Below are positions 41,377-53,600 of a stretch of 64,000 bases of DNA, piece after piece (positions within the stretch are counted from its first letter, which is position 1; every line of letters starts with the position of its first letter). A program made the position numbers and the translations under genes. Where the stretch lies: contig NZ_BJZU01000002.1 in the NCBI RefSeq assembly GCF_007992195.1, positions 23,428 to 87,427 of the forward strand, written 5' to 3'. The DNA comes from Methylobacterium oxalidis (GTDB lineage Bacteria; Pseudomonadota; Alphaproteobacteria; Rhizobiales; Beijerinckiaceae). The notes under the pieces are model-generated. The model was not told the DNA's origin. It saw only the letters and a program-made list of their open reading frames with translations, and did not search any database.

Positions 41377-42276
41377 TCAGCGGGTGTCCTCGCTCAGGAG
41401 CTCCGTGTTGACCGCGAAGGCGGCCATCGCGCCCTCGGCGGCGGCCACGACCGCGAACTGGACGCGGCGCGAGGCGTCGCCGGCCACGAACAGGCCGGGC
41501 ACGTTGGTCTTCTCGTAGTCGCGGGTCGGCACCGTGCCCTTCCGGGTCAGGTCGCAGCCGAGCTCGCGCACGAGGTCGGAGGGCAGGCACTCGGCGGGCA
41601 TCAGGAAGACGGCGCGGCAGGGCAGCGTGCCGCCCTCGGCGAGCTCGATGTGGGTGGGGCGGTCGCCGTCGCCGCGCAGCCGCCGCACCCGGTCGGTGAC
41701 GAGGCGCACGCCGTTGCGCGCGAGGCGGTCGCGGTCCTCGTCCGACAGCTCGGTCGGGTGCCCGTCCGTGCAGAGCGTGACGTCACGGCTCCAGGCCGTC
41801 AGCTCCAGGGCGAAGCCCTTGGCGACGGGCCCGTGCGCGTAGGCGACGACCGGCTCGTCGCGGGCCTCGTAGCCGTCGCAGTAGGGGCAGGAATGCACGC
41901 CCGTGCCCCAGTGCTCGGCGAAGCCCTCGATCTCGGGCAGGTTCTGGTGGAGGCCGGTGGCCAGGATCAGGCGGCGGGCGCGCTCGACGCTCCCGTCCGC
42001 GAGGCGCACCTCGAACGCGTCGCCGTCCCGCCGCGCGCCGACCACCGCGATGTCGCGCCGCTCGACCGTGGGGTAGCGGTCGAGGTCGGCCTGCCCGGCC
42101 GCCCGCAGGTCGAAGGGGGGTGTCCCGTCGCGGGTGAAGAGGCCCCAGGTCCGGGGCGTGACGGCGTTGCGCGGCTCGCCCTTGTCGCAGAGCAGCACGC
42201 TGCGCCGGCACCGGCCGAGGATCAGGGCGGCGTTGAGGCCGGCCGGGCCTCCGCCCACGATGATGACGTCGCGCAT
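41377..42276 (-). CDS. Thioredoxin reductase-like NAD(P)/FAD-dependent oxidoreductase
   Basis: The 299-aa product has an FAD motif DVIIVGGGPAGLNAALILGR, a redox-type CPYC pair in HSCPYCDGYEARD, an NAD(P) region around GPVAKGFALEL and the C-terminal GLFVAGDASRRVQFAVVAAAEG. Relatives are annotated as thioredoxin reductase-like or HI0933-like; the substrate is unknown. The ATG at MRDVIIVGG was chosen because it begins the Rossmann fold; the frame extends further upstream without homology. Convergent with the DUF2809 gene. Confidence 0.9.
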   Translation of the reverse strand: MRDVIIVGGGPAGLNAALILGRCRRSVLLCDKGEPRNAVTPRTWGLFTRDGTPPFDLRAAGQADLDRYPTVERRDIAVVGARRDGDAFEVRLADGSVERARRLILATGLHQNLPEIEGFAEHWGTGVHSCPYCDGYEARDEPVVAYAHGPVAKGFALELTAWSRDVTLCTDGHPTELSDEDRDRLARNGVRLVTDRVRRLRGDGDRPTHIELAEGGTLPCRAVFLMPAECLPSDLVRELGCDLTRKGTVPTRDYEKTNVPGLFVAGDASRRVQFAVVAAAEGAMAAFAVNTELLSEDTR

Positions 42277-42364
42277 GGGGGGCGCTCCACGAGATCGGGC
42301 CCGCGAGCGGGGCTTCCGAACGAGGCAAGCGCCGAGACCCCGCGATCGTTGCCGGACGGCCACG

Positions 42365-42386
42365 AAAAAGGGCGCCCGCGGCGCCC
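42365..42386 (-). terminator. Rho-independent terminator downstream of grxD
   Basis: Read on the minus strand, GGGCGCC/GGCGCCC forms a 7-bp stem with a 3-nt loop followed by TTTTT. It lies about 35 nt after the grxD stop and would end the purL-bolA-grxD transcript. Confidence 0.8.
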
Positions 42387-42421
42387 CTTCCGTCGAACCC
42401 GGGTTCGCGTGCCGGCCCGGA

Positions 42422-42760
42422 TCAAGCCGCGGCGGTCTTCACCGGGACGCCCTTCTCGGACAGGAACTGCTGCAGTTCGCCCGACTGGAACATCTCGCGG
42501 GTGATGTCGCAGCCGCCCACGAACTCGCCCTTCACGTAGATCTGCGGGATGGTCGGCCAGTTCGAGAAGGCCTTGATGCCCTCGCGGATCGCCATGTCGT
42601 CGAGGACGTTCACGCCCTTGAACGGCACCCCGAGGTAGTTGAGGATCTGGACCACCTGGCCCGAGAAGCCGCACATCGGGAATTGCGGCGTGCCCTTCAT
42701 GAACACGACCACGTCCTGCGACTTGATCTCGTTCTCGATGGTGGCGTTGACGTCGGTCAT
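42422..42760 (-). CDS. grxD: Monothiol glutaredoxin (Grx4/GrxD type)
   Basis: This CGFS glutaredoxin of 112 aa carries Fe-S clusters with BolA partners and is used in iron-sulfur trafficking. The motif is seen in TPQFPMCGFSGQVVQ, with WPTIPQIYVKGEFVGGCDI following. The bolA gene is encoded upstream on the same strand, the expected partner, although a DUF29 gene lies between them here. Confidence 0.95.
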   Translation of the reverse strand: MTDVNATIENEIKSQDVVVFMKGTPQFPMCGFSGQVVQILNYLGVPFKGVNVLDDMAIREGIKAFSNWPTIPQIYVKGEFVGGCDITREMFQSGELQQFLSEKGVPVKTAAA

Positions 42761-42829
42761 GGGTTCGTCCTTGTCAGTACCCTGGAAGTGTCGGTTGCAT
42801 CCGACGATCCTTCGGACCGCCGCGACGGG

Positions 42830-43324
42830 TCAATGCAATTCGGTCGCGTCCACGATCCGGCGAAGCGCCGCGTCGATGTCGATCGGCTGAGCCAGGATCT
42901 CCTCGGGCGGGATCGGGCACGATTGCGGCAGCCGAGGCAGCAACGCGTCGCCGTACGCGATCAGGCTGGAATTGGCCATCGTCTGCGCCAACTTCCAGAT
43001 CTGGTCCCACCGAATTCGCTGGCGCATCGACTTCTCGTACCGGAGAAGCGCCGCCGCATGGAAGGTCAGGATCTCCTCGCGCCAGTGCAGGCTGGCCCGG
43101 GCCGACGGCGCCGAGACCTGCTTGAGGAGGTGCGACAGGACTTGGGCGAGGAGGCTCTCGACCGCGTGGATCTGCGAACGTCCCACGCTCTCGATCTCCT
43201 CGGCGACGTTCTCCCAATCCACGGCGTTCGACAGGTCCGCGCGCTGGCCCAGCGCGCGCAGGGCCGCGGCCTGCTGCTCGGCCCAGGTCACGATGTCGTC
43301 GTCGTAGAGGCTCGGGTGGTCCAT
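42830..43324 (-). CDS. DUF29 domain protein
   Basis: The 164-aa protein has the DUF29 family signature YDDDIVTWAEQQAAALRAL and DWENVAEEIESVGRSQ, followed by helices with LLKQVSAPSARASLHWREEI. DUF29 is common in cyanobacteria and some alphaproteobacteria and has no known function. The ATG at MDHPSLYDDD fits the domain start. It is inserted between bolA and grxD, whose genes are usually adjacent. Confidence 0.85.
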   Translation of the reverse strand: MDHPSLYDDDIVTWAEQQAAALRALGQRADLSNAVDWENVAEEIESVGRSQIHAVESLLAQVLSHLLKQVSAPSARASLHWREEILTFHAAALLRYEKSMRQRIRWDQIWKLAQTMANSSLIAYGDALLPRLPQSCPIPPEEILAQPIDIDAALRRIVDATELH

Positions 43325-43350
43325 CGGGCCCTCGGTCCCGCGTCTGCCCC

Positions 43351-43587
43351 TCAATCCTGCGGGACGCCCGTCGTCAGCGCAAGGGCGTGGAGCACGCCCC
43401 CCATCCGCCCCTGGAGCGCGCCGTAGACCATCTGGTGCTGGGCGACGCGGGTCTTGCCCCGGAAGGCCGAGGAGATGACGGTCGCGGCGTAGTGGTCGCC
43501 GTCGCCGGCCAGATCCTTGATCTCGATCTGCGCGTCGGGCAGGGCCTCGCGGATCATCGCCTCGATCTCGCGCGCGTCCATCGGCAT
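43351..43587 (-). CDS. bolA: BolA family protein
   Basis: The 78-aa product is a BolA-type protein, which binds CGFS glutaredoxins through a shared Fe-S cluster. It shows GDHYAATVISSAFRGKTRVAQHQMVYGALQ, in which the His in VAQHQ is the candidate cluster ligand. Both ATGs (43587 and 43581) are possible; GAGGAG is better placed for the first. It lies 47 nt downstream of purL. Confidence 0.93.
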   Translation of the reverse strand: MPMDAREIEAMIREALPDAQIEIKDLAGDGDHYAATVISSAFRGKTRVAQHQMVYGALQGRMGGVLHALALTTGVPQD

Positions 43588-43634
43588 GGTTCGGGCTCCT
43601 CAGGGGTGTCGCAGGGTGGGGACGGGGCCCGGGT

Positions 43635-45860
<2,226 letters not shown>

Positions 45861-46028
45861 GGCGCGTCTCGGCGAAGTTCGGGCCGCCCCCGCGCCGGGG
45901 CGACGGGTCTTCCCGTCGTCCCGTGCGCGGGCGGCCGCTCTGGCGCAGGCTCTAGAGCGGAAGCATCCGGGCTGGCAACAATCGATCGCGCCGCAGCGGG
46001 ATCTCGGATCCGGTTGTGAACGCTTGGC

Positions 46029-47231
46029 TCAATGCTGGCTCACGGTTGCCAGCGGCGTGCCCGAGGCCGCGCGGGCGCCGGTCCCGTCCTTCCGCGGGCG
46101 GCCCGCCCCGGCCCGCGCCACGGCCGCGTGCACGGGCTCCGGCCCGGCCACGAACGCGATGTAGTCGAAAGCGGCCGGGTCGATCGCGGACATCAGGAGC
46201 TGGAAGTGCGTCTGGAAGAGATTGTACTGGCGGCTCTTGAGCCGGAGCAGCTCGGGCGCGACGAGTTCATCCTGGCGCACCCGGATCGCCGCCGGCCGGC
46301 CGGGCCCCGGCGAGGGGATGCCCGAGGCGGCGAGCGGGTCGCGCAGGTGGACCGAGAGCCAGTCCCACTCCGCCCGCACGTCGAGCCAGCCGATCGCGTC
46401 GGCCGCCGCCACGCGGGCGAGCGCTCCGCGCACCCGCTCGGCCCGCGGGTCGAGGGCGATCCACGGGATCACGCTGCCGATCGTGACGAGGGAGACGGGG
46501 GTGCCGCGGCGCCCGAAATCCGGGTCGCGGGCGAGGATGCGGTCGAGGGCCTCGATGGCGAGGAAGCTCGACGAGGAATGGCCGATCACGACGATCTCCG
46601 GCGCCGTGCCCTCGGCGGCGCGGATGCGCTCGGCGAGCGCGTCGAGGCGCGCGTGCATGCGGCCTTCCGCGCCGCTGCCGTGGTCGTGCGTGAAGGTCGT
46701 GTCGTCGACGAGGTGCGCCACGTAGAGAGGCTTGCCGCGCGTGGCCCGCATCAATCCCGCCAGGATCGCGTAGGCGAGCGGGGGGACGGCGAGGAACGAC
46801 CACGGCCAGCTCGCCTCGGGCAGCGTCGCGGCGGCGGCCGCGGCGAGCGCGAGGCTCAGCACGACGAACCCGAGATAGATCTGGTGGACGCCGAGGATCA
46901 CGGTGGAGAACCGGCGCGCCTCCCGCCGGAACCGCCGGACGTAGCCGCTGCGCCAGAGCCGCCACCACAGGGCCGGCACGTCGACGAGGCGCCGCCAGTT
47001 CCGGCGCGGGAAGCGGGCGGCGACGATGTCGTCCCAGCGCAGCAGCCCGTAGCGGGTGGTCTGCCCGTCGAACGCCACCGTCCAGTCGAGGCTGAGCCCG
47101 TCCGCGGCGCGCACCGGCTCGCTCACCGCGATGTCGTGCCCGCGCCGCGCGGCCGTCAGCCGGCTCTCGCGCCGGAACAGGCCCCAGTAGGTCTCGGGCG
47201 GGCGCGGGTCGAAGCCCGGCATGTAGAACAC
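46029..47231 (-). CDS. Membrane-anchored serine-hydrolase-like protein (alpha/beta hydrolase type)
   Basis: The 400-aa product starts MFYMPGFDPRPPETYWGLF (GTG start) and has two membrane segments (about residues 115-135 and 140-160). The nucleophile-elbow-like VVIGHSSSSFLAIEALDRIL follows, fitting an alpha/beta hydrolase. No close family was recognised; the D-P-R-A-E-R and WLDVRAEWDWLSVHL segments are candidates for the rest of a triad. The C-terminus is Ala/Arg-rich. No upstream ATG is available, so the start is uncertain. Confidence 0.72.
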   Translation of the reverse strand: MFYMPGFDPRPPETYWGLFRRESRLTAARRGHDIAVSEPVRAADGLSLDWTVAFDGQTTRYGLLRWDDIVAARFPRRNWRRLVDVPALWWRLWRSGYVRRFRREARRFSTVILGVHQIYLGFVVLSLALAAAAAATLPEASWPWSFLAVPPLAYAILAGLMRATRGKPLYVAHLVDDTTFTHDHGSGAEGRMHARLDALAERIRAAEGTAPEIVVIGHSSSSFLAIEALDRILARDPDFGRRGTPVSLVTIGSVIPWIALDPRAERVRGALARVAAADAIGWLDVRAEWDWLSVHLRDPLAASGIPSPGPGRPAAIRVRQDELVAPELLRLKSRQYNLFQTHFQLLMSAIDPAAFDYIAFVAGPEPVHAAVARAGAGRPRKDGTGARAASGTPLATVSQH

Positions 47232-47757
47232 CTGCCGGATCGGCCGGACGGGGGAATCGGGTCGCGAGATGGCGCAGGCATCCGGTCTGAGGGGTGGGAC
47301 GGGCCCCAGATACGCCGAACCGGCCCCCTCTGGCTACATCGGCCGCGGGATCAGGCCCGGTCCTTGGCTGCGCCAGGACGTCGGCGACGGGCGCGACGAA
47401 GCGCTCTCCGCAGGTCTCGCCTCAAGATGCCGATCGGGCCCCAGACCCGGCAAGATAATCCTCCGTATTTTCACTGCATTCGGAGAACGGGCGTTTCCGA
47501 TGGTCCAGTAAAACGGAACACGGTTTCGTTGACGCGGGGCTCGGTTCTTGACGATGATGCCCGTGCGGTCCGCGGACAGATTGAGACCTGCGCTCGGTAA
47601 AGGGGGTGATGCCCAGGCTCCGGGGCAGCTCGGACGTCCTGCGGATCTGCCCATCATCCCGCAGCAGCGCCCGTCGCGAGAGCTCGGTGGCCGAAGCATG
47701 GCCGCCCGGCGGACACGCGGGGCGCGTCCATCGATCAACCCCGCCGGAGACCATCCC
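47232..47757. other. Divergent intergenic region
   Basis: This 526-nt spacer separates the minus-strand hydrolase-like gene from the plus-strand sulfurtransferase gene and should hold both promoters. A TTGACG-containing stretch (CGTTGACGCGGGG, around 47530) and an AT-rich run (47455-47475) are the only suggestive signals. The sulfurtransferase frame stays open to 47548 but that extension lacks family similarity and would bury the signal peptide. No RNA gene was seen. Confidence 0.4.
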
Positions 47758-48729
47758 GTGCCGCGCACAACGATACCCTCGCTCGGACTTGCCGCGCTCA
47801 TCGCCCTCACCGTGCCCGTCGCCGCGCAGGAGCCGGTCGCGATCCGCGTCGCCGCCGAGGCGAAGGAGCCCGCCCGCGAGAGCGCCCTCGTCTCGACCGA
47901 GTGGCTGGAGAAGAACCTCGACGCGCAGCGGCTGCGCATCGTGGAGGTCAGCGTCGAGCCCGGCCAGTACGAGCGCGGCCACATCCCGGGCGCGCAGAAC
48001 GTGGCGTGGCACAGCGACCTCGTCGAGACCGTGACCCGGGACATCGCCGGGCCGGAGAAGTTCGCCGCCCTCCTGCGTCGCCTCGGCATCGACCGCGACA
48101 CCACGGTCGTGCTCTACGGCGACAACAACAACTGGTTCGCCGCCTGGGGCGCCTGGGTGCTCGCCCAGTACGGGCTCGTCGACAACGTCAAGCTCCTCGA
48201 CGGCGGCCGCAAGAAGTGGGAGGCGGAGAAGCGGCCCCTCGACACCCGGACGCCGGAGGTCGCGGCCTCGACCTTCCAGGCGGCCCCCGCCTCGCCCGCC
48301 CTGCGGGCGCGGTTCGCCGACGTGCTGGCGGTGGCGCGCAGGGAGCGCGACGAGCAGATCCTCGACATCCGCTCGCCGGACGAGTTCTCCGGCAAGGTGA
48401 TCGCGCCCGCCGGCGTGCAGGAGCTCGCCATCCGGGCCGGCCACATCCCGGGCTCGGTGAACGTGCCCTGGGCGAAGGCCGTGAACCCGGACGGGACCAT
48501 CAAGTCGACGGCCGAGCTGAAGGCGCTCTACGCGGCGGCCGGGATCGACGGCTCCAAGCCGATCATCACGTCCTGCCGGATCGGCGAGCGCTCCAGCCAT
48601 TCCTGGTTCGTGCTGAGCCGCATCCTCGGCTACCCGGTGCGCAACTACGACGGATCGTGGACGGAGTACGGCAACGCCGTCGGCGTGCCCGTGGTGAACC
48701 TCGCCGGCACGGTCTGGGGCGGCAAGTGA
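47758..48729 (+). CDS. Periplasmic thiosulfate sulfurtransferase (SseA-type rhodanese)
   Basis: The 323-aa protein has a signal peptide (VPRTTIPSLGLAALIALTVP, cleavage near VAAQ) and two rhodanese domains. The N-terminal one is inactive-type (ERGHIPGAQNVAWHSDLVET); the C-terminal one bears the catalytic Cys273 in SCRIGERSSHSW. It transfers sulfane sulfur from thiosulfate or 3-mercaptopyruvate. The GTG start after GGAGA is chosen because it directly precedes the signal peptide. The stop overlaps the YeeE/YedE gene. Confidence 0.9.
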   Translation: MPRTTIPSLGLAALIALTVPVAAQEPVAIRVAAEAKEPARESALVSTEWLEKNLDAQRLRIVEVSVEPGQYERGHIPGAQNVAWHSDLVETVTRDIAGPEKFAALLRRLGIDRDTTVVLYGDNNNWFAAWGAWVLAQYGLVDNVKLLDGGRKKWEAEKRPLDTRTPEVAASTFQAAPASPALRARFADVLAVARRERDEQILDIRSPDEFSGKVIAPAGVQELAIRAGHIPGSVNVPWAKAVNPDGTIKSTAELKALYAAAGIDGSKPIITSCRIGERSSHSWFVLSRILGYPVRNYDGSWTEYGNAVGVPVVNLAGTVWGGK

Positions 48730-49958
48730 CGGCAGGCCTCGGAGAGGCGGCGGGGCCCGGAGCGGCCTCGCCGATCGTGTCGCGGGCCTCGTCCGGACCG
48801 CTGCGGATCGGCCTCGCCGTCCTCATGGGCCTCGCGATCGTCCTCTCCGCGCAACGCCTCGCGAGCGAGCCGGGCGGCACGCGGCTCGGCCTCTCCCTCG
48901 TGCTGGGGGGGCTGTTCGGGTTCGTCCTGCAGCGCTCCCGCTTCTGCTTCTTCTGCCTGTGGCGGGACGTTCTCGATCATCGCGACCCGCGCGGGATGCT
49001 CGGCATCCTCGCCGCCCTGGCGACCGGGCTCGTCGGCTACGCCGTGGTGCTCGGCGCCTGGATGCCGGACCCGTCCGGCACGCGCCTGCCGCCGGACGCG
49101 CATGTCGGGCCGGTCGGCCCCGTGCTCGCCCTGGCCGGCCTGGCGTTCGGCGCCGGCATGGCGATCTCCGGTTCCTGCATCAGCGCCCATCTCTACCGCC
49201 TCGGCGAGGGCTCGCCGACCGCCCCCTTCGCGCTCCTCGGCACGGGTCTCGGCTTCGCGCTCGGCTTCGCGACCTGGAACCCGCTCTACCTCGCGAGCGT
49301 GTCGGACGCGCCGGTCCTGTGGCTCCCGCGCCATCTCGGCTATGCCGGCTCCCTCGCAGCCGGCCTCCTCGCCCTCACGGGCCTCGCCTGGCTGGCCTGG
49401 CGCCTCGCACCGGCGGCGCCCGCCGCGCGGGAGGTCCCGGCCTCCCCGCTCGGGGCGGTCTTCGTCGCCCGCTGGCCCGCCTGGCTCGGCGGCCTCGCGG
49501 TCGGCGCCATCGCGACGGCCGCCTACCTGCGGGTCGGCCCCCTCGGCGTCACGGCCGAGATCGGCGCACGGACCCGCCAGGCCGCCGCGCAGCTCGGGCT
49601 GCTGCCGGCCCGGCTCGAGGGCCTCGACACGTTCCGCGGCTGCGCCACGGCCGTGCGCGACGCCCTTCTGACGCCGAACGGCCTGTTCGTCGGCGGCCTC
49701 GTGCTCGCGGCGCTCGCCGCGGCGCTCGCGGCCGACCAGTTCCGCCCTGCCCGCCCGACCGGCGCCCAGGTCCTGCGCGGCCTGACCGGCGGCGTGCTCC
49801 TCGGCTGGGGCGCGATGACCGGCCTCGGCTGCAGCGTCGGCACGCTCCTCTCGGGCATCATGGCCGGCGCCGTCTCCGGCTGGGTGTTCGGCCTCGCCAT
49901 GTTCGTGGGCGCCACCGCGACGCTCCTCGCCGGCCGCCGGCTCCGCTTGCTGCCGTAG
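48726..49958 (+). CDS. YeeE/YedE family sulfur transporter
   Basis: The 410-aa membrane protein has the Cys-bearing YeeE/YedE signatures GLAFGAGMAISGSCISAHLYRL and GLGCSVGTLLSGIMAGAVSG plus an early CFFCLWRD. One member, TsuA, is a known thiosulfate importer. About nine to ten helices are predicted. The GTG start overlaps the sulfurtransferase stop (GTGA). Thiosulfate uptake or cycling with the adjacent rhodanese is inferred from the operon. Confidence 0.92.
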   Translation: MTAGLGEAAGPGAASPIVSRASSGPLRIGLAVLMGLAIVLSAQRLASEPGGTRLGLSLVLGGLFGFVLQRSRFCFFCLWRDVLDHRDPRGMLGILAALATGLVGYAVVLGAWMPDPSGTRLPPDAHVGPVGPVLALAGLAFGAGMAISGSCISAHLYRLGEGSPTAPFALLGTGLGFALGFATWNPLYLASVSDAPVLWLPRHLGYAGSLAAGLLALTGLAWLAWRLAPAAPAAREVPASPLGAVFVARWPAWLGGLAVGAIATAAYLRVGPLGVTAEIGARTRQAAAQLGLLPARLEGLDTFRGCATAVRDALLTPNGLFVGGLVLAALAAALAADQFRPARPTGAQVLRGLTGGVLLGWGAMTGLGCSVGTLLSGIMAGAVSGWVFGLAMFVGATATLLAGRRLRLLP

Positions 49959-50679
49959 GGTTCCGCTCCCCGCCCCCGCGCCGATCGATCCGCCGGGCCG
50001 CGGGCGCGTCCGGTCCCGCCCGAGGCGAACGCGCGATCGTCATCGGCTTGCGTCGGTCGGCCTCGGGGTCCGGTGCCGGCGCATCCCGGTCTTATGTAAA
50101 TCTAGGATTGTTCTGCGAATTCAGTAAACCAGAAATAGCAGAACATTACAAATCCAGCGATTTGCTTCTGAAGACATTGACTCCTGCTCAATCAGCAACG
50201 ATGGTCCCGCCGGCCCGGCAAAGGAGTTTGAGGCCTGAACACTACGTAGACCCCACACGATGCCTTCCTCATCGCTGAGGATTGAGAAGCTGCCCGCTTG
50301 AAGACTGAAATGTCGGCGCCGCAACGCGGTTCTCGACGCTCGATCGCACGCACTCGACGGCAGGGGCAACCTGCCGTCCGTTTCCTCCCCGACTCTCACA
50401 CGACTTCAGTCCGCCCTTCGTCGAAGGCGCGGACCTTTCGTGCTGGCAAATCTATTTTTTCTGACAATACCAAAGTACTATTGCTTCTTCAGTATTTAAT
50501 ACTCTTGTGCCGCGCCGATCTGCGGGATTAAACCCGGCACGCAGGGATTTCCGAAGAATAGGCGCCCGGCTCAGCCGAGGTTCTACCCCGCGTGCGCCCG
50601 GACGGCGTGCGCGGGAACGCCGCTCCCTGCCGTCGCGCGCGAGTTCGTTCCGCGTGGCGCGATCCCAGGGAGGACCGTC
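49959..50679. other. AT-richer intergenic region upstream of the large modular protein gene
   Basis: This 721-nt spacer contains AT-rich stretches (about 50095-50180 and 50440-50530) that contrast with the GC-rich surroundings. A perfect 8-bp inverted repeat, TGTTCTGC (50109-50116) and GCAGAACA (50138-50145), encloses 21 nt. Short open frames on both strands look non-coding. Two Arg-rich frames at the right end are shadows. No transposase remnant was recognised. Confidence 0.45.
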
Positions 50680-53600
50680 ATGGCCAGTAACGGCACGATC
50701 ACCGGTACCGTCTTTCTCGATGCCAACGCCAACAACGTCCAGGACAGCGGCGACGCGTCGCTGGCGACCCTCGTCATCGACCTGCTCGACGAGCAGGGCA
50801 AGGTGCTCGCCTCGGTCCAGGCCGACGCCAACGGCCGCTACACCTTCGGGGGACTCGCCGCGGGCACCTACAGCGTCCAGTACCACTCGTCCGGCAACGC
50901 CCGCGGCAATCTCGGCACGAAGCTGAGCAACGGCTACACGCGCGTCGACAAGGTCGCCGTGGCCGAGGGCGCGACGGTCAATCTGAACGAGGGTTTCTAC
51001 AGCTTCAACAACGACATCCGTGGGCTCATCTTCAACGACAAGAACAATGACGGGGTGGCGCAGGCCAACGAGCTGGCGAATGGCGTCACCGTCCAGCTGA
51101 TCGACGCGCAGGGCAACGTCGTCCTGACGACCCAGACCAGCGCCAAGGACCAGGGCCTGCCCGGCGTCAACGGCGTGTGGAGCTTCTACAACGTCAAGCC
51201 GGGCACCTACACGGTCCACGTCGTGGCGGCCGACGGCACGATCGTGGCCGGCTCGAGCGACAAGGTCTTCACGATCGCCGCTGGCCAGGACATCAACAGC
51301 GTCCTCTTCACCCTGCGCGACAAGAGCACCCTGGTCTCCCTCTCGGGAACGGCCTTCAGCGACGCGAACGGCGACGGCATCCAGCAAGCGGGCGAGGGCG
51401 GCCTCGCCCATGTCAACGCGGTCGCGATCGACGCCAACGGCTACGCCAAGCAGACCACCGTGACCGACGCGGACGGCCATTACAGCTTCGACGGGCTCGC
51501 CGCCGGCAGCTACAAGGTCGTCTTCGGCACGCCCCAGGGCCTGAAGGGCACCGGCTCGACGAGCGTCGCCACCGGCAGCCTCGCCGCCGGCCAGAGCAAG
51601 GACCACCTCGACGCCGGCTTCAAGGCCGACACGGTGATCGACAAGACCGGCCAGATCCCGAACGCCACGACGATCAACGTCATCATACGCGGCCAGTCGA
51701 ACTCGCAGTACGCGACCGACTACGGCATGAACGCCGTGCTCAAGGCCCAGATCGAGAAGCTGCTGGGCTTCGACGGCGTCAACCAGAAGGTCAACATCAT
51801 CGCCAGCCACGACCAGCCGGACGGGGCGGCGACGCAGTGGCCGGGGACCGGCATGCTCGCCGACTGGCTGAGCCCGATCAGGGGCGACTACCGCAACGGC
51901 TGGACCGCCAACGCGCAGGAGCTCGGCCTGCTCAGCGCGATCGGCAAGATGTCGGCCGCCGACAAGGCCAACCCGACGGCGATCGTCTGGCTGCACAACG
52001 AGAGCGACAGCCTCAACGCCAACCTGACGAAGGACATGTGGCAGAGCGCGGTGCGCTACGAGGCCGGCCTCGTGCGCGGGATGCTCGGCCAGGACGCGAG
52101 CACGACGCCCTACCTCTTCGTCAACCCGATCCCGTTCCCGGATTCGGGCGCTCCCTGGGAGCCCGTGAAGAACCAGACGATCCGCGTCGGCATGCAGGAG
52201 CTGATGGAGGACAAGGGCTTCAACGCCGCCTACGCGAGCCACCAGTCCACCGACATCACGATGAACGCGGACAACTGGTCGCCACAGCCCTACACGCCCT
52301 GGGCGCATTTCAACAAGACGGACGCGCAGACGGTCTACGCCCGGATCGCGCTGAGCGTGGCCGAGCAGTTCAAGAACTCGGCGAGGCCGGGATCGGCCGT
52401 GGCGCAGGCCAACGGCAACATCGACGACAGCGGCCCGCAGGTCATCAGGGCCGAGACCATCCCGGGCCAGAGCCGGCAGCTCCTGGTCACCGTGAAGCAC
52501 GACCAGGCGGACCATCTCCTGTCGCCCAGCTACACGGCGAGCCTCGGCGTCGGCTGGGTGCTGCGCTCGAGCTACGACGCCGCGACGCCGCTCGCGACCG
52601 GCGCCAAGGCCGAGATCGTCGACGGCACCCATGTCCGGCTGACCTTCGACAATGACATCCCCGCCGGTGCGCAGCTCTTCTACGCCTGGGGCGGCGCCCA
52701 GCTCGCGCTCAACCGCTACGGGTATGTCGACAGCACCGGAAACGGCAACGCCCTCTACGACGACCAGGGCCTGCCGATCTGGGCCGACCCGCGCGGCGTC
52801 AGCGTCACCGGCGACATCACGCCGCCCGATCTCACGCTGACGCAGACGCCGGGCGCCCAGGTCGAGGCCACGTCGGGTTCGGGCGCCGCGGTGATCTTCG
52901 CGGCCGCCGCGAAGGACGCCATCGACGCCAACCCGAGCGTGACCTTCGTCGAGGGCTCGAAAACGGTCAGCTCGGGCGCGACCTTCGGGCTCGGCAAGCA
53001 CGTGATCGACGCGTTCGCCGTGGACGCGGCGGGCAACAGGACGATGAAGGAATTCACCTTCACGGTCGTGGACACCACGGCGCTGACGCTCACGCTGACG
53101 GCGCCGCAGGCGAAGATCGACGCGACCGGCCCCGAGGGCGCCAAGGTCAGCTTCTCGGGCAAGGCCGCCGACACGGTCGACGCCAACCCCAACCTGGTCT
53201 TCAAGGAAGGCGACCAGGTCGTCACCTCCGGCCAGAGCTTCGGCCTCGGCCGGCACACGATCAGCGCCACCGCCACCGACGCGTCCGGCAACACGACCTC
53301 GCAGACCTTCAGCTTCGTCGTGGCCGACCCGAAGGCGCCGACCCTGACGCTCGGCGCCCTGCCGGCGGCCAGGACCGAGGCGACCTCCGCCCGCGGCGCG
53401 GCCGTCACCTTCTCGGCGACGGCCACGGACCTCGTCGATCCGAAGCCGGTCGTCACCTTCTGGGAGGGCGACAGGAAGGTCGCATCCGGCGACACGTTCA
53501 CGATCGGCGCCCACACGATCAAGGTCATGGCGACGGACGCGGCCGGCAACACCAACCTCGATTCCTTCAGCTTCACCGTGACGGACTCGACCGCCCCGAC

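Noticed and set aside
45901..45918. CGACGGG-TCTT-CCCGTCG hairpin upstream of purL
   Set aside because: It pairs well, but no T-run, riboswitch consensus or purine aptamer core is present, so it is not called as a regulatory RNA.
47548..47757. N-terminal extension of the sulfurtransferase back to 47548
   Set aside because: The added residues are Arg/Pro-rich and would place a clear signal peptide in the interior; the GTG at 47758 is better.
50121..50399. A 92-codon minus-strand frame in the AT-richer spacer
   Set aside because: No homology recognised, no ribosome site, and mixed composition; treated as non-coding.
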